From Paraphaeosphaeria minitans (taxonomy: Eukaryota > Ascomycota > Dothideomycetes > Pleosporales > Didymosphaeriaceae), in assembly GCA_015832175.1 (NCBI GenBank), contig WJXW01000012.1:764001-828000 (forward strand): a stretch of 64,000 nucleotides of DNA. The letters run 5' to 3'. A program made the position numbers and the translations under genes. The notes beneath the pieces were generated by a model, which saw nothing but the letters and a program-made list of their open reading frames with translations, was not told where the DNA came from and did no database searches. Positions 13,284 through 24,719 of this stretch are shown one piece after another (position 1 is the stretch's first letter; each line of letters opens with the position of its first letter).

Positions 13284-13478
13284 TGTTGTAGTAAAAAGGG
13301 CTTAAACTATTATAGGATATTTAGGAGCAGAGTTATAAAGAATACAAATAGCTAATTGTAGGAAAGGATGCTGAAAGGGCAGACTATATACAAAAGAAAC
13401 GAGCCTCTTGGCAAGAATCCCGTGATCTGAATTAGTGGATCCAGAAAGAATCACGGAAGTGAGTGTTTTACTTCAACA
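13284..13478 (-). repeat. Right (5') LTR of element D (195 bp)
   Basis: Same length and ends as the left LTR; the outer ~80 bp look almost free of RIP. Followed by the duplication ATAAC at 13479-13483. Confidence 0.93.
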
Positions 13479-13483
13479 ATAAC

Positions 13484-13950
13484 TCTTTACAAATGTGCGC
13501 ACTTTGTTTCTACTTATTATATAATCTAAAATTTAATCTCTAGTAAAGGTAACAATACAAAGCCTACGCATTTAGCTTATAGGGCGCTTCGTCTTTAGAC
13601 CTTACTAGTTCATAGTTAATTAGAATTAACTACTAATTAGTGTAGGTTTAGCTTAATCTATAATTAAGCATTTAAGGGTTAATAGTATACTATTATATAA
13701 AAGGTAAGAAGTAGGTTTAATTAATTACGTCTAGTCTATTATACAAAGGGGCACTAAGGACCTTATAAAGTCTCTGCCTCTTAGCGCTAACCTAAGCAGT
13801 GGGTCCTTATATAGGTCCTTATAGGTAGGCAGGGCCTTATAAAGTCTCTGCCTCTTAGCGCTAACCTAAGTAGTGGGTCCTTGTGCAGGTCCCTATAGGT
13901 AGGCAGGCCCCTATTTCACTTAGTGCTATTTATACAATAAACTGTACGGA
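13484..13950. other. Unassigned sequence between element D and C1
   Basis: Continuation of the target of element D. No gene or element domain recognised apart from the 74-bp tandem repeat at 13761-13908. The pol of C1 becomes recognisable from about 13960. Confidence 0.5.
13761..13908 (+). repeat. 74-bp tandem repeat, two copies
   Basis: Units start at 13761 and 13835 (CCTTATAAAGTCTCTGCC...GTAGGCA) and differ at a few transition sites. The unit contains internal GGTCC/GGGTCC repeats. Confidence 0.85.
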
Positions 13951-13959
13951 CACCTAGAA

Positions 13960-16680
13960 TCTTATAATAGACCTAGAAGAAGAGAAGACGCCACCCTTTA
14001 AACCACTATATAGTAAGATAGGAGAAGAACTCCTTAAAGAACGTAATTTTATTAAGACAAACCTTAAGAAAGAATATATATAACTATTAAAGTTACTAGT
14101 AGTAAGCCCTTTTATATTTGTTAAGAAAAAGGATAGATTAGACAGACTATACGTTAACTACTAATAACTTAAAAATATAATAATAAAGAACTAATATCTA
14201 CTACTAAATATTATAAAGTTACGAGATTAACTATCTTAAACTAAGATATTTATAATAATAGATCTAAGAGTTAGTTACCACCTTATATAAATTAAGAAAG
14301 GTGAAGAATAGAAAACAGCGTTTTATTTACGCTATAGACTATTTAAATATAAGATTATGCCTTTTAAACTTATAAACGCACTAGCAGCTTTTATAGCACT
14401 TATTAATAACGTACTCTATAAATATCTAGACATATTTATTATTGCGTATATAGATAATATCCTTATCTTTTCTAAAAACAAATTAGACCACACTAAGCAT
14501 ATATAGATAGTACTAGAAGCACTAGATAAAGTATACCTTTACATTAAACTTAAGAAATATAAGTTTAACATTAAATAACTTAAATTCCTAAGACATATTA
14601 TTACTACAGAAAGAATTAAAATAGCACTAAGTAAAATTAAATACATTAAGAACTAGCTAATACTAAAGACAGCTAAGAATATCTAAGAATTTTTAGGATT
14701 CTATAAATTTAACTAATAATTTATCCAAAATTACATAAAGGTTATAATACCTTTAATAAATTTTACAAAAAAGGACGTACCCTTTAAATAGACAAATAAG
14801 TATAGAATATTATTTTAACTTCTTAAGATAGTATACATTATAGAACCTATTCTTGTTTATTTTAGAAGCGACGAACTACTATAATTTAAGATAGACGCTA
14901 GCGATCTTACACTAGGCGCCTACGCTAAATAAGAACATAATAATAAATAGCACCTAATTGCCTATTACTTATGTAAATTTAATAACGCTAAAACACAATA
15001 TAACGTATATAATAAAGAACTCTACGCTATTATTAAAGCCTTAAAGCACTAGAGGATTTATACGCTTAGTTACTTAACGCTAGAAATCTATATAGATTAT
15101 AAGAACCTTCTAAGGTTCACAATAACAAAAGAACTTATAGTATAATAATAAAGATAGTTATAGACTACTAGGTAGTATAAGTTTAAAATTATCTATATAG
15201 CTAGAAAAGAAAATAGCAGAGTAGACGCTCTTAGCTAACAAAGTAATCTAGTAGGAGAAAAGGTAAAAACCTTCTTTATAACCTTTTATAAAGCTAAAGA
15301 TAGATCTCTAGAACTAATAGTAGAACTAAATTAACTTTTAGTAATTAACTAAGAAGTTCTAGAATATTTATAGACTAAGATTATTTAACAATACTATAAT
15401 AACCCTATATATAGACACCTAGGTATTACAAAAACAATAGAACTTATCTAAAGGAATTACAGCTTTAAAGGAATTAAGGAAGCTATAATAACTTATATCT
15501 ATAAATATATAGAATATTAGAAAAATAAATATAGCACACATCTCAAATATAGTAAAATGTAGGTAATTAGCATTCTAACAGCACTATAGAAAGACATTGC
15601 TATAGATTTTATTATAGGAATTCTAAACTCTAAGCATCTAATAACAGGAATTAAATACAATAGTATACTAGTAATAGTCTACTAACTAACTAAGTGTATT
15701 AAGCTTATTCTATACCTTAAAAGAATAATAGTAAAAGAACTTACTTTTCTTATGCTAGACTAACTAATTAGATATTACAGAATCCTAAAAATAATTATTA
15801 GTAACAGAGACAAGCTCTTTACGTTAAATTACTAGATAACACTTATAGCCCTACTTAGAATAAAAAGAAAGCTATTAACAGCTTACTATCTATAAACAAA
15901 TAGATAGATAGAACGTATAAACTAAACTATAGAAACGTACCTACGCATCTACTATAACAGTTAGAAGAATAACTAGGTTTTATTACTACCTATAGTATAG
16001 TTAGCCTATAATAATAAAGTATTAGTAGTATTAGGACATACACTATTTTATATAAACTATAGAAAACACCTACATCTCTTTAATTAATAATTTCCTACAA
16101 CAATTAAAGCAAAAGAAGCTATAGATATAGTAGAAAATATAAAGAAAATACACTAATAACTCTAAGAGAACCTTAAAAAAGCTTAGCAGCAATTAATTTT
16201 ATACTAAAACTAAAAATAAAAAATAGCACCTTAGCTAGAGAAGGGGGATAAAGTATATCTACTTATAAAGAACCTTTAAACTTAGAAGAAAAAACACAAG
16301 AAACTAGATTACGTTAAGGTTAGACTATTTTATATTTCTAAATAAATATTACTAGTAAACTACAAATTAGAACTACTAGCTAACGCGAAGATACACCTAG
16401 TATTCTATGTATCCTTATTAGAACTAGTAGACCTAGAAACGCCAATTAAAACCACCTTCTATTACTAAGCTTAGGAAGAAACTAAATTTAAAGTAGAATA
16501 AATCCTATAAGTACGTAACGCGTACACAGATACTAAAGAATACCTTATTAAGTAGAAAGAGTATTTATCTAGTAAAAACACATAGGAACCTAAAGATAAC
16601 CTATCTAACTATTAATAATAGATAAACGACTTCTACAATTAAACGCTAGAAATTATAAAAAGACGACTAGGACGCACCTA
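13960..16680 (+). pseudogene. Gypsy pol remnant of C1
   Basis: RT domain from about 13970, with the active site at 14447-14458 reading Y-I-D-N (family Y-[ILV]-D-D) followed by ILIF. RNase H follows, with an intact-looking 'F.IDASD...GA' start at about 14890-14930. The zinc-binding start of integrase (HLGI-K-T-EL) lies near 15410-15440, and the three integrase acidic blocks lie near 15600, 15790-15815 and 15920. A chromodomain (Y-L-I-K-stop-K-E-Y..S-K-N-T) lies near 16535-16590. Stops are TAG/TAA. Frame is otherwise continuous, so decay was by point mutation rather than by indels. Confidence 0.85.
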
Positions 16681-16839
16681 GGAATTATTACTAGTATAAG
16701 GGCTAGCCTATAAAATAGACTAGTTAATTACCTTAGCGTCTAATAGCGTATTAGGATTTTTAACGCAGTAGCCTACGCTAACTACTTTTACGCCTTAAGC
16801 GCTTCTAACTTATCTATAGTACCTATGCTATAATTAAAT

Positions 16840-17180
16840 AATTCTTATTCTTTCTAATATAATTTCTTTTACTAATTATATAAGCGCGCTATCTTCTCTT
16901 ACGCCTAATAGGCGCGAAGGAGAGCTACCTTAGCTAGCTTTTCTTTAATATAGAGCTTTGCCTCCTTTTTAGTCTCTAACTTTTCTAACCTCTTTATTTT
17001 AGTATCTATTTTTAAATAATCTAGTAAAGGGATCTCCTTAGGCTTATACTTCTAGTTTCCTTATCTAACACAGTTAGTACACTAAGAGTATAAAAAAGAA
17101 AGATAATAAGTATATTTCTTCTTAGTATAGTATAAATAGGTAACTATCGCAAAAACGTAGTCTTTTTTAAGATAATTAGC
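16840..17180 (-). pseudogene. Antisense ORF of C1 (CxxC plus coiled coil)
   Basis: On the strand opposite to pol a frame of about 110 codons has a C-T-N-C box followed by a lysine/glutamate/leucine-rich heptad-like stretch (KIKRLEKLETKKEAK...). Layout matches the antisense frames of B (19209-19740) and C2 (32790-33300). Function unknown. Confidence 0.5.
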
Positions 17181-17264
17181 TTAACTGTAGTAATATTAAA
17201 TAGAATAAGATAATAACTTTATAGGTAGTTAACTTATAAAGATATTAAGCTTAGAAAGAAAGAA

Positions 17265-17731
17265 TAATATTAAGATCTAGCCGCGTATAAGTAGTAGGGT
17301 ATAAGCTTATTATACTTCTAGACTACTAGTCTACTAGAGTTAGCTAACTAAGTAGTTAGGTAATAGGTTATAGGTCCTAAGGGTCCTAAAGACCGCACAG
17401 GCCTCGCCTATATAGGAACTCTAGGACACATGGGACTCGCCCGCACAGGGCTCTAGGACATATAGGACTCTAGAATATATAGGACTCTAGGACATATAGA
17501 ATTCTAGGACGTATGGGATTACGTAATATATAGGAACGTGAGAATAAGCTTCTTATACTTGTATTTAATCTGTTTATTAATCTATTATTTAGATTCTAGT
17601 AGACTATATTATTAACTTGTTACACTTCGCAAAATACTATTATATTAATAAAACCTTCCACCTTCTGTAAGTACTCCTGCCTAAGAACTAACCTTAACCC
17701 TCTAGGACTAGCTACCCTCTTGGATTTAACA
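17265..17731 (+). repeat. 3' LTR of C1, variant U3
   Basis: The last ~190 bp match the LTRs of B and C2 closely. The left part differs and carries five or six short direct repeats of a ~17-bp unit (GACTCTAGGACATATAG-like) at about 17418-17518. The left border is approximate. Confidence 0.7.
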
Positions 17732-18685
17732 CTATATTTATTTATTTTAGAAGTAATAAACTACTATACTTTAAAATAGACGCTAGTGATTTTACGCTAG
17801 GCGCCTACGCTAAATAAAAACGTAATAGTAAATAGCACCTAATTGCCTATTACTTATATAAATTTAGTGACGCCGAAACATAATACAATATATATAATAA
17901 AGAACTTTACGCTATTATTAAAGCCTTAAAGCACTAGAGAATTTACGTGCTTAGTTACTTAACACTAGAAATTTACATAGATTATAAGAACCTTCTAAGG
18001 TTTACGACAATAAAAGAACTTATGCTATAATAATAAAAATAGTTATAGACTACTAAGTAATATAAGTTTAAAATTATCTATATAGCTAGAAAAGAAAATA
18101 GTAGAGCAGACGCTCTTAGCTAATAAAGTAATTTAGTAGGAGAAAAAGTAAAAACCTTCTCTATAATCCTTTGTAAAGCTAAAGATAGATCTCTAGAACT
18201 AATAGTAGAACTAAATTAACTTTTAGTAATTAACTAAGAAGTTTTAGACAATTTATAGACTAAGATTATCTAATAATACTATAATAACCTTATGTATAGA
18301 CACCTAGGTATTATAAAAATAATAGAACTTATCTAAAGGAATTACACCTTTAAAGGAATTAAAGAAGCTATAATAACTTATATCTATAAATACGTAGAAT
18401 ACTGGAAAAATAAATATAGTATATATTTTAAATATAGAGAGATGTAAGCAATTGGAATACTAATAGCACTATAGGAAAACATTACTATAAATTTTATTAT
18501 AGGAATTCTAAACTCTAAGAATCTAACAATAGGAATTAAATATAATAGTATACGAGTAATAGTCTACTCACTAACTAAGTATATTAAGCTTATTCTATGC
18601 CTTAAAAGAATAATAGTAAAGGAACTTACTTTTCTTATCCTAGACTAACTAATTAGACACTATAGAATCCTAAAAATAATTATTA

Positions 18686-18690
18686 GTAAT
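18686..18690. repeat. Target site duplication of element B, left copy (GTAAT)
   Basis: GTAAT is repeated at 31936-31940, directly outside the right LTR of B. C1 has a single GTAAC at the equivalent integrase position (about 15801), confirming the empty site. Confidence 0.92.
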
Positions 18691-19099
18691 TGTTAAATCC
18701 AAGAGGGTAGCTAGTCCTAAAGGGTTAAGGTTGGTTCTTAGGCAGGAGTACTTACAGAAAGTGGAAGGTTTTATTAATATAATAGTATCTTGTAAAGTGT
18801 AACAAGTTAATAATAGTCTGCTAGAATCTAAACGATAGATTAATAAACAGATTAAACACAAGTATAGAGAGCCTATTCATGCGTTCCTATATACTTTAAG
18901 CAATTAGTCTACTAATTGCTCTAATTAAACTAATTAAGCACTAACTAGTTACTTAGTATATTAAGTGCTTAGTCTAATTAGTTGTCTTGGCGCTCTAATT
19001 ATACAAATTAGGTCACGTGACCTCTTGTACTATGCCGCTTAAATAATAAATATAGATACATATAAAGATCTTAAGAGGCCTAGCCTTTATATCTTAATA
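18691..19099 (-). repeat. Left (3') LTR of element B (409 bp)
   Basis: Pairs with 31525-31935. Contains an intact CACGTG (GGTCACGTGACC palindrome near 19012-19023) that has become GGTTACATAACC in the right copy. Confidence 0.9.
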
Positions 19100-19208
19100 T
19101 TATCTCTCTCCTTACTAGGATTTATCTTTAAATTATGTAACTGTGTCTTGCGCCTAGTTATAACTAGAGCTTACTTTATATTATAAGTAGTGTTAGCTTA
19201 CTTATATT

Positions 19209-19740
19209 ATGCCTAAATAACTTTCTAAGTCTAGTACTACCTATTACTATTACCTAACTAATTTTATTAACTCTTTTAGCAAAGTTATAGTTAAAAAATA
19301 CTTAATGTGTATAAAATATAACTATGTTTGTAAAGTTCACGTTTAGTTTCGAAAATGTAGAAAATATATTTATTAAGGTTAATATTATAAAGTTTAAGCG
19401 TTTATTAGTAGAGAAAGAGAAATTGCGTATATAGACAAAAGAGTTAAAAGAAACACAGGAGGCTATGTTTAAGGCCTATAAAGAGGCGTTAGAGAAATTA
19501 CGGGTTATATATACGTGTAAAGATTAGTTATATTAGTAAATAGACTTACTAAATAAGTGTACTAAAGATATAATAGTAGTTAAGGAGAAGAATATTAAGA
19601 AGGCTAAATCTTATAAGGCTATTTATCTAGTAGTTAATAAGACTCTTTTAGGTCCCTTCTTATCCCCTATAATATAGAGCGCTTTTAAGGATTTCTTATT
19701 AGAATTCTAGAATAATCTAGTGCCTTTACTGTCTTAGGTA
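19209..19740 (+). pseudogene. Antisense ORF of element B: Cys-rich N-terminus plus coiled coil
   Basis: Starts 110 bp inside the 3' LTR, opposite to pol, with an ATG (19209) and the N-terminus M-P-K-stop-L-S-K-S-S-T-T-Y-Y-Y-Y-L-T-N-F. A Cys-rich segment follows: C-I-K-Y-N-Y-V-C-K-V-H-V, then further C/Y positions spaced as CxxC. About 60 codons in, the reading continues in the next frame (apparent one-base shift near 19385-19400) into a long K/E/L-rich coiled coil, then a conserved 'GP..P..SA...FLLEF' block near 19660-19715. Hypothetical proteins of this build are, from memory, common in Pezizomycotina gene sets; no function is known to me. Confidence 0.6.
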
Positions 19741-19759
19741 TAAATGTTATTATACTATA

Positions 19760-22700
19760 TAGGTTATTAGTAAAATTCTTTAATCTTTTATTAATAGTTT
19801 CTTAGGTAGTTCTCTAGTTCCTAAGTGTTTTTGCTGTGTAGGTAACCTTTCTACTTAATAAGGTACGTGTTACTATACTAATTATATTCTAGGATTCTTT
19901 TAACCTTAAATTTATTTTTTTCTTTAGTTCTGTAGTAGAAGGCGGTTCTAACTAGTGTCTTAGGGTCTGCTAGTTCTAGTAGTAATACGTAGAATACTAG
20001 GTATATTTTTATATCTAGTGGTAATTCTAACTTATATTTCACTAGTAATATTTGCTTAGAAATATAAAATAGTCTAACCTTAATATAATCTAGTTTCTTA
20101 TATTTCTTTTTTTGTGTTCAAAGGTTCTTTATAAGTAGATATGCTTTATCCCCCTTTTTTAGCTAAAGTATTATTTTACGTTTTTAATTTTAGTAAGAAA
20201 TTAATTGCTACTAAGCTTTCTTAAAATTCTTTTAGAGTTGTTAGTGTATTTTCTTTAGATTTTCTGCTATATCTATAGCTTCTTTTACTTTAATTATTGT
20301 AGGAAATTATTAATTAAAAAGATATAGGTGTCTTCTGTAGTTTGTATAGAATAGTGTATATCCTAATACTACTAATACTTTGTTATTATAGGCTAACTAT
20401 ACTATAAGTAGTAATAAGACCTAGTTATTCTTCTAACTGTTGTAGTAGATGCGTAGGTACGTTTCTATAGTTTAGTTTATATGTTCTGTCTATGTATCTA
20501 TTTATAGATAGTAAGCTATTAATAGCTTTTGTTTTATTCTAAGTAGGGCTATAAGCGTTATCTAATAATTTAATATAAAGAGCTTGTCTCTATCGCTAAT
20601 AATTATTTTTAGGATTTTGTGGTGTCTAATTAGTTATTCTAGAATAAGAAAAGTAAGCTCCTTTGCTGTTATTCTTTTAAGGTATAGAAAAAGCTTAATA
20701 TACTAAGTTAGTTAGTAAACTATAACTAGTATGCTGTTATATTTAATTCCTATTATTAGATCTTTAGAGTTTAGAATTCTTATAACAAAATCTATAGTAA
20801 TATCTTCCTATAGTACTATTAGTATTCTAATTACTTATATCTCTTTATATTTAAGATGTGTGCTGTGTTTATTTCTCTAGTATTCTACACATTTATAGAT
20901 ATAAGTTATTATAGCTTCTTTAATTCCTTTAAAGGTGTAATTCCTTTAAATAAGTTCTATTATTTTTGTAATACCTAAGTGTCCGTATATAGGGTTATTA
21001 TAGTATTATTAGATAATCTTAGTCTATAGATGTTCTAGAACTTCTTAATTAATTACTAAAAGTTAATTTAGTTCTACTATTAGTTCTAGAGATCTATCTT
21101 TAGCTTTACAAAGAATTATAGAGAAGGTTTTTACCTTTTCTCTTACTAAATTACTTTATTAGCTAAGAGCGTCTACTTTGCTATTTTCTTTTCTAGCTAT
21201 ATAGATAATTTTAAACTTATACTACTTAGTAGTTTATAACTATCTTTATTATTATAACGTAAGTTCTTTTATTATTGTAAACCTTAGAAGGTTCTTATAA
21301 TCTATATAAATTTCTAGCGTTAAGTAACTAAGCGCGTAGATGCTCTAGTGCTTTAAGACTTTAATAATAGCGTAGAGTTTCTTATTATATATATTATATT
21401 GTGTTTTAGCGTTATTAAATTTACATAAGTAATAGGCAATTAGGTACTATTTACTATTATATTCTTATTTAGTATAGGGGCCTAGCGCAAGATCTCTAGC
21501 GTTTATTTTAAAGCGTAGTAGTTTATTACTTCTAAAATAAATAAGGATAGGTTCTATAATATATACTATCCTAAGGAGTTAGAATAACATTCTATACTTA
21601 TTTGTCTATTTAAAGAGTACGTCCTTCTTTATAAGATTTATTAAAGGTATTATAACCTTTACGTAATTTTAAATAAATTATTAGTTAAATCTACAGAATC
21701 CTAAAAATTCTTAGATATTCTAAGCTGTCTTTAGTATTAGCTAGTTTATAATGTATTTAACTTTACTTAGTGCTATCTTAATTCCTTCTATAGTAATAAT
21801 ATGTCCTAGGAATTTAAGTTATTTAACGTTAAACTTATATTTCTTAAGTTTAATGCGAAGGCATAATTTGTCTAGTACTTCTAGTAGTATCTATACGTGC
21901 TTAGTGTAGTCTAATTTGTTTTTGAAAAAGACAAGGATATTATCTATATACGCGATAATAAATATATCTAGATGTTTATAGAGTATATTATTAATAAGTG
22001 CTATAAAAGCTACTAGTGCGTTTATAAGTCTAAAAAGCATAATCTTATATTTAAATAGTCTATAGTGTAATTAAAACGCTGTTTTCTATTCTTTACCTTT
22101 CTTAATTTATATAAGGTGGTAACTATCTCTTAGATCTATTATTATAAATATCTTAGTTTAAGATAGTTAATCTTGTAACTTTATAATATTTAGTAGTAGA
22201 TATTAGTTCTTTATTATTATGTTGTTAAGTTATTAGTAGTTAACGTATAGTCTATCTAATCTATCTTTTTTCTTAATAAATATAAAAGGGCTTACTACTA
22301 GTAACTTTAATAGTTATATATATTCTTTCTTAAGGTTTGTCTTAATAAAATTACGTTCTTTAAGGAGTTCCTCTCCTATCTTACTATATAGTAGTCTAAA
22401 GGGTGGCGTTTTCCCTTCTTCTAGGTCTATTATAAGATCTTAGGGTTAATATTTAGGTAGGTTTACTTTTCCTTCTTTTTCTATAAATATATCTATCTAT
22501 TTCCTGTACTCTCTTAGTAAAGTAAAGGGTGTGCTATTATCCTCTTTCTCACGCTTTTTAACCTAATAGTTTCTAGTAGCGTTTACTAACGTGTGCTTCT
22601 ATTTTTTAACTATCTATTATAGTATTATGTTGTTAATAACTCCCTTATTTACTATTATTTTTAGTTAATATATAGGCTTTACTTATAATATATAATTATA

Positions 22701-23200
22701 GCGTTTAAATAATATTTTCTTTATACCCTAGTTAATCTGCAAGTTGTGTATTATTAACTAAAGTAATCCTAAAACTAACTTATACTTAGATCCTAGTAAG
22801 ACATCTAAGGTAAGTTCCTCTCTATATCCTTAGACTGTTATTATAGTAGTGACCTCTTAGTATATCTAAAGTATCTTAGGCATTAGAAATCTATTTGTAA
22901 TATAGATAATGTAGAGTACTTCTTTCTCTAATATTATAAGTCCTACTTATCTTACTATCTAATAAGATATAAAGTTCCTTTCTACTCCTAAGTCTATAAG
23001 AGCTTAAGCCTATATTTCTTTAAGCTATACTAGTAGCTTAACTAATACTGTGCTTACTATAGTATTTAATTTAATAAAGGCGTTTTCTTATCTAAGTTTA
23101 GGCCTAAAAAAGACATCTATTTATATAGATTGTAATTAAGTTTAGGTGCCTAGTATACGTTTCTAAGTATCTGCTTCTATTATTATTTTTAAGTATATAG
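19760..23200 (-). pseudogene. Gypsy pol remnant of element B
   Basis: Reverse complement of the C1 pol: integrase about 20050-21000, RNase H about 21050-21550, RT about 21600-22450 with the active site at 21939-21950 reading Y-I-D-N. Protease lies upstream toward 22700-23200. Stops are TAG/TAA. The insertion of A2 at 23250 separates it from gag. Confidence 0.82.
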
Positions 23201-23244
23201 CTTATATAGATTATCTTCTTCTTCTTATAAGGATGTTCTACTAT

Positions 23245-23249
23245 TTTTC
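23245..23249. repeat. Target site duplication of element A2, left copy (TTTTC)
   Basis: Perfectly repeated at 29808-29812. Confidence 0.93.
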
Positions 23250-23465
23250 TGTAACGGGTAGATCACAATATTGTTGTGGTATTATAGTATCTAGCGCTAA
23301 GGCCTTATAGAGGGTCTGTGCGCTAAGTAAGCTAGCTGCGTAAAACCTACGCCGCGCACTAACTTAACACAAGATAAGTATTATTCTATTAATATTACTA
23401 GAGTTATCCTTTTACTATCCTTCCTAGTGTGAAGTAAGTACTATTACCTATAACTAGACTTTACA
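23250..23465 (+). repeat. 5' LTR of A2 (216 bp)
   Basis: Begins TGTAACGGG and ends CTTTACA; the start is less RIP-mutated than in the other family A LTRs and so defines the LTR border. Confidence 0.93.
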
Positions 23466-23489
23466 TAATAATACTTTATCTATAATAGT

Positions 23490-24650
23490 CTAAGGATAGC
23501 TCCTAGAGTTATATAAGCTACTAGTAGGGGGTAGACTTTACCTAAAGCCCTTAAAGGCAGCAAAGACCCTCTTACCTAGTATATAGGAGGAGAGCTAGTA
23601 ATATATAACTTAAGCCTACTTTTAATACTTAAGTAGCGTATTCTAGTTATTAAAAAGAAGCGCGATAAGCTTCGCGCTATATATTAACTTTATACTTTAA
23701 AAGATAAAATTTCTTAATTTAAAAGCACAAGCTAAACCCCTAGCGTAGTAGCTACTACTAAGAATATTAAAATCCTATCTACTAATATATATAAGTAGAA
23801 CGCGTCTATAGCGTATATAGTAATATACGTTAAGTATGCGCTTTAACCTAAAAACCCTACTAAATATAAAGGTAAAAACTTTAAAAAGTATTATAAATTC
23901 TTTTATTCCTATAAAATAGCTTTTTGCCTTTTACTACAAGAATTTGTGCAGAATAGAGATAAGGTTATTTAGGCAATATAGTACCTTATAGGCGACCTAA
24001 GAGAACTATAGTATACATACTATAAGCGCACCTTTAAAGCTAAAGGAGAAATACTTATCTAGAAGTACTTTAAGTAGTATATACTTAACTTACTCTTAGA
24101 CCTAGTAAATTATAGCCTAGAAGTAGCTATAGCGTATACTTAGGTAATATAGTAAAGAGACTAAACTATTTACTCTTTTATAACCTACCTTAATATCTTT
24201 AAAGATTAATTTATATCTTATACTAAAGATAAAAAGGTATAGCACCTCTTCTCTAAGCTTAAACCTAAGCTATAGAGGGCTATTACTAACTACTATTAGG
24301 TGCCTATAACTAAGGAAGACCTTATTACTTTAGGCTTTACACTTAAGCGAAACCTACGCTACGTACCTATAACATAAAAGTTAAGCCTATGTTATATATT
24401 AAAGAAATCTAAAGATACTACGCTAAACTACTAAATATCTAAAGGCAATAGTAAGACTTAAAATAGGAAAAGTGTTATTTACTATAAGTACTATAAAACT
24501 AGCTACTATACTAATAAATATAAAGGTAGTAATCCTAACTAGATTCCTATATAAGTAAACTATATAAGAAAAGGCTAAGCTTTACCTATAATCTAAATAT
24601 AGTAAGGCGCCTACTAATTTATATCTTACTAGGTATAAAGCGCACATATA
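23490..24650 (+). pseudogene. gag remnant of A2 with RIP-altered zinc knuckle
   Basis: A gag-like frame (K-F-K-G-K..-like capsid start near 23870, many lysines and tyrosines) ends in a knuckle whose spacing is exactly C-X2-C-X4-H-X4-C, at 24480-24521. All four ligand positions now read Tyr: codons 24480-24482, 24489-24491, 24504-24506 and 24519-24521 are TAC/TAT. TGT/TGC to TAT/TAC and CAC to TAC are single RIP changes. Dead gene. Confidence 0.7.
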
Positions 24651-24719
24651 GCGCAGCTAGAGATATAGGTCTAGAGAAAGAACTCTAAATAATTCTTAAC
24701 TTATAGACTAATATTAGCC

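Larger units (their letters stand above)
6161..13478 (-). mobile_element. Element D: complete but RIP-degraded Ty1/Copia retrotransposon, reverse orientation
   Basis: A 7318-bp element bounded by 195-bp LTRs that begin TGTTG and end CAACA (or RIP form TAACA), with a perfect 5-bp duplication ATAAC outside. Orientation is minus: the polypurine-like tract CTAGGGGGTG (as read on the minus strand) abuts the left LTR, and pol domains read on the minus strand in Copia order. It interrupts unassigned sequence 5039-6160 / 13484-13950. Between the end of pol (about 8090) and the left LTR there is an unusual 1.7 kb that carries a plus-strand frame. All coding frames contain TAG/TAA stops. Confidence 0.93.
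13950..17731 (+). mobile_element. Family B/C chromovirus copy C1, 5' end missing, with 3' LTR
   Basis: A Gypsy chromovirus lacking gag and its 5' LTR. It starts abruptly in the protease-RT spacer near 13950, runs through RT, RNase H, integrase and chromodomain, and ends with a 3' LTR whose last bases GGATTTAACA match the end of the LTRs of B and C2. Directly after it, at 17732, a second copy (C2) begins in the middle of RNase H. That junction is not a normal insertion boundary and suggests deletion or recombination between copies. RIP-mutated throughout. Confidence 0.85.

Noticed and set aside
18670..18861. 63-codon reverse frame
   Set aside because: Lies across the border of C2 and the LTR of B, so cannot be an old gene.
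13484..23245. CRISPR-like or other prokaryotic system
   Set aside because: Short direct repeats here are LTR internal repeats or simple tandem duplications; the organism is a eukaryote.
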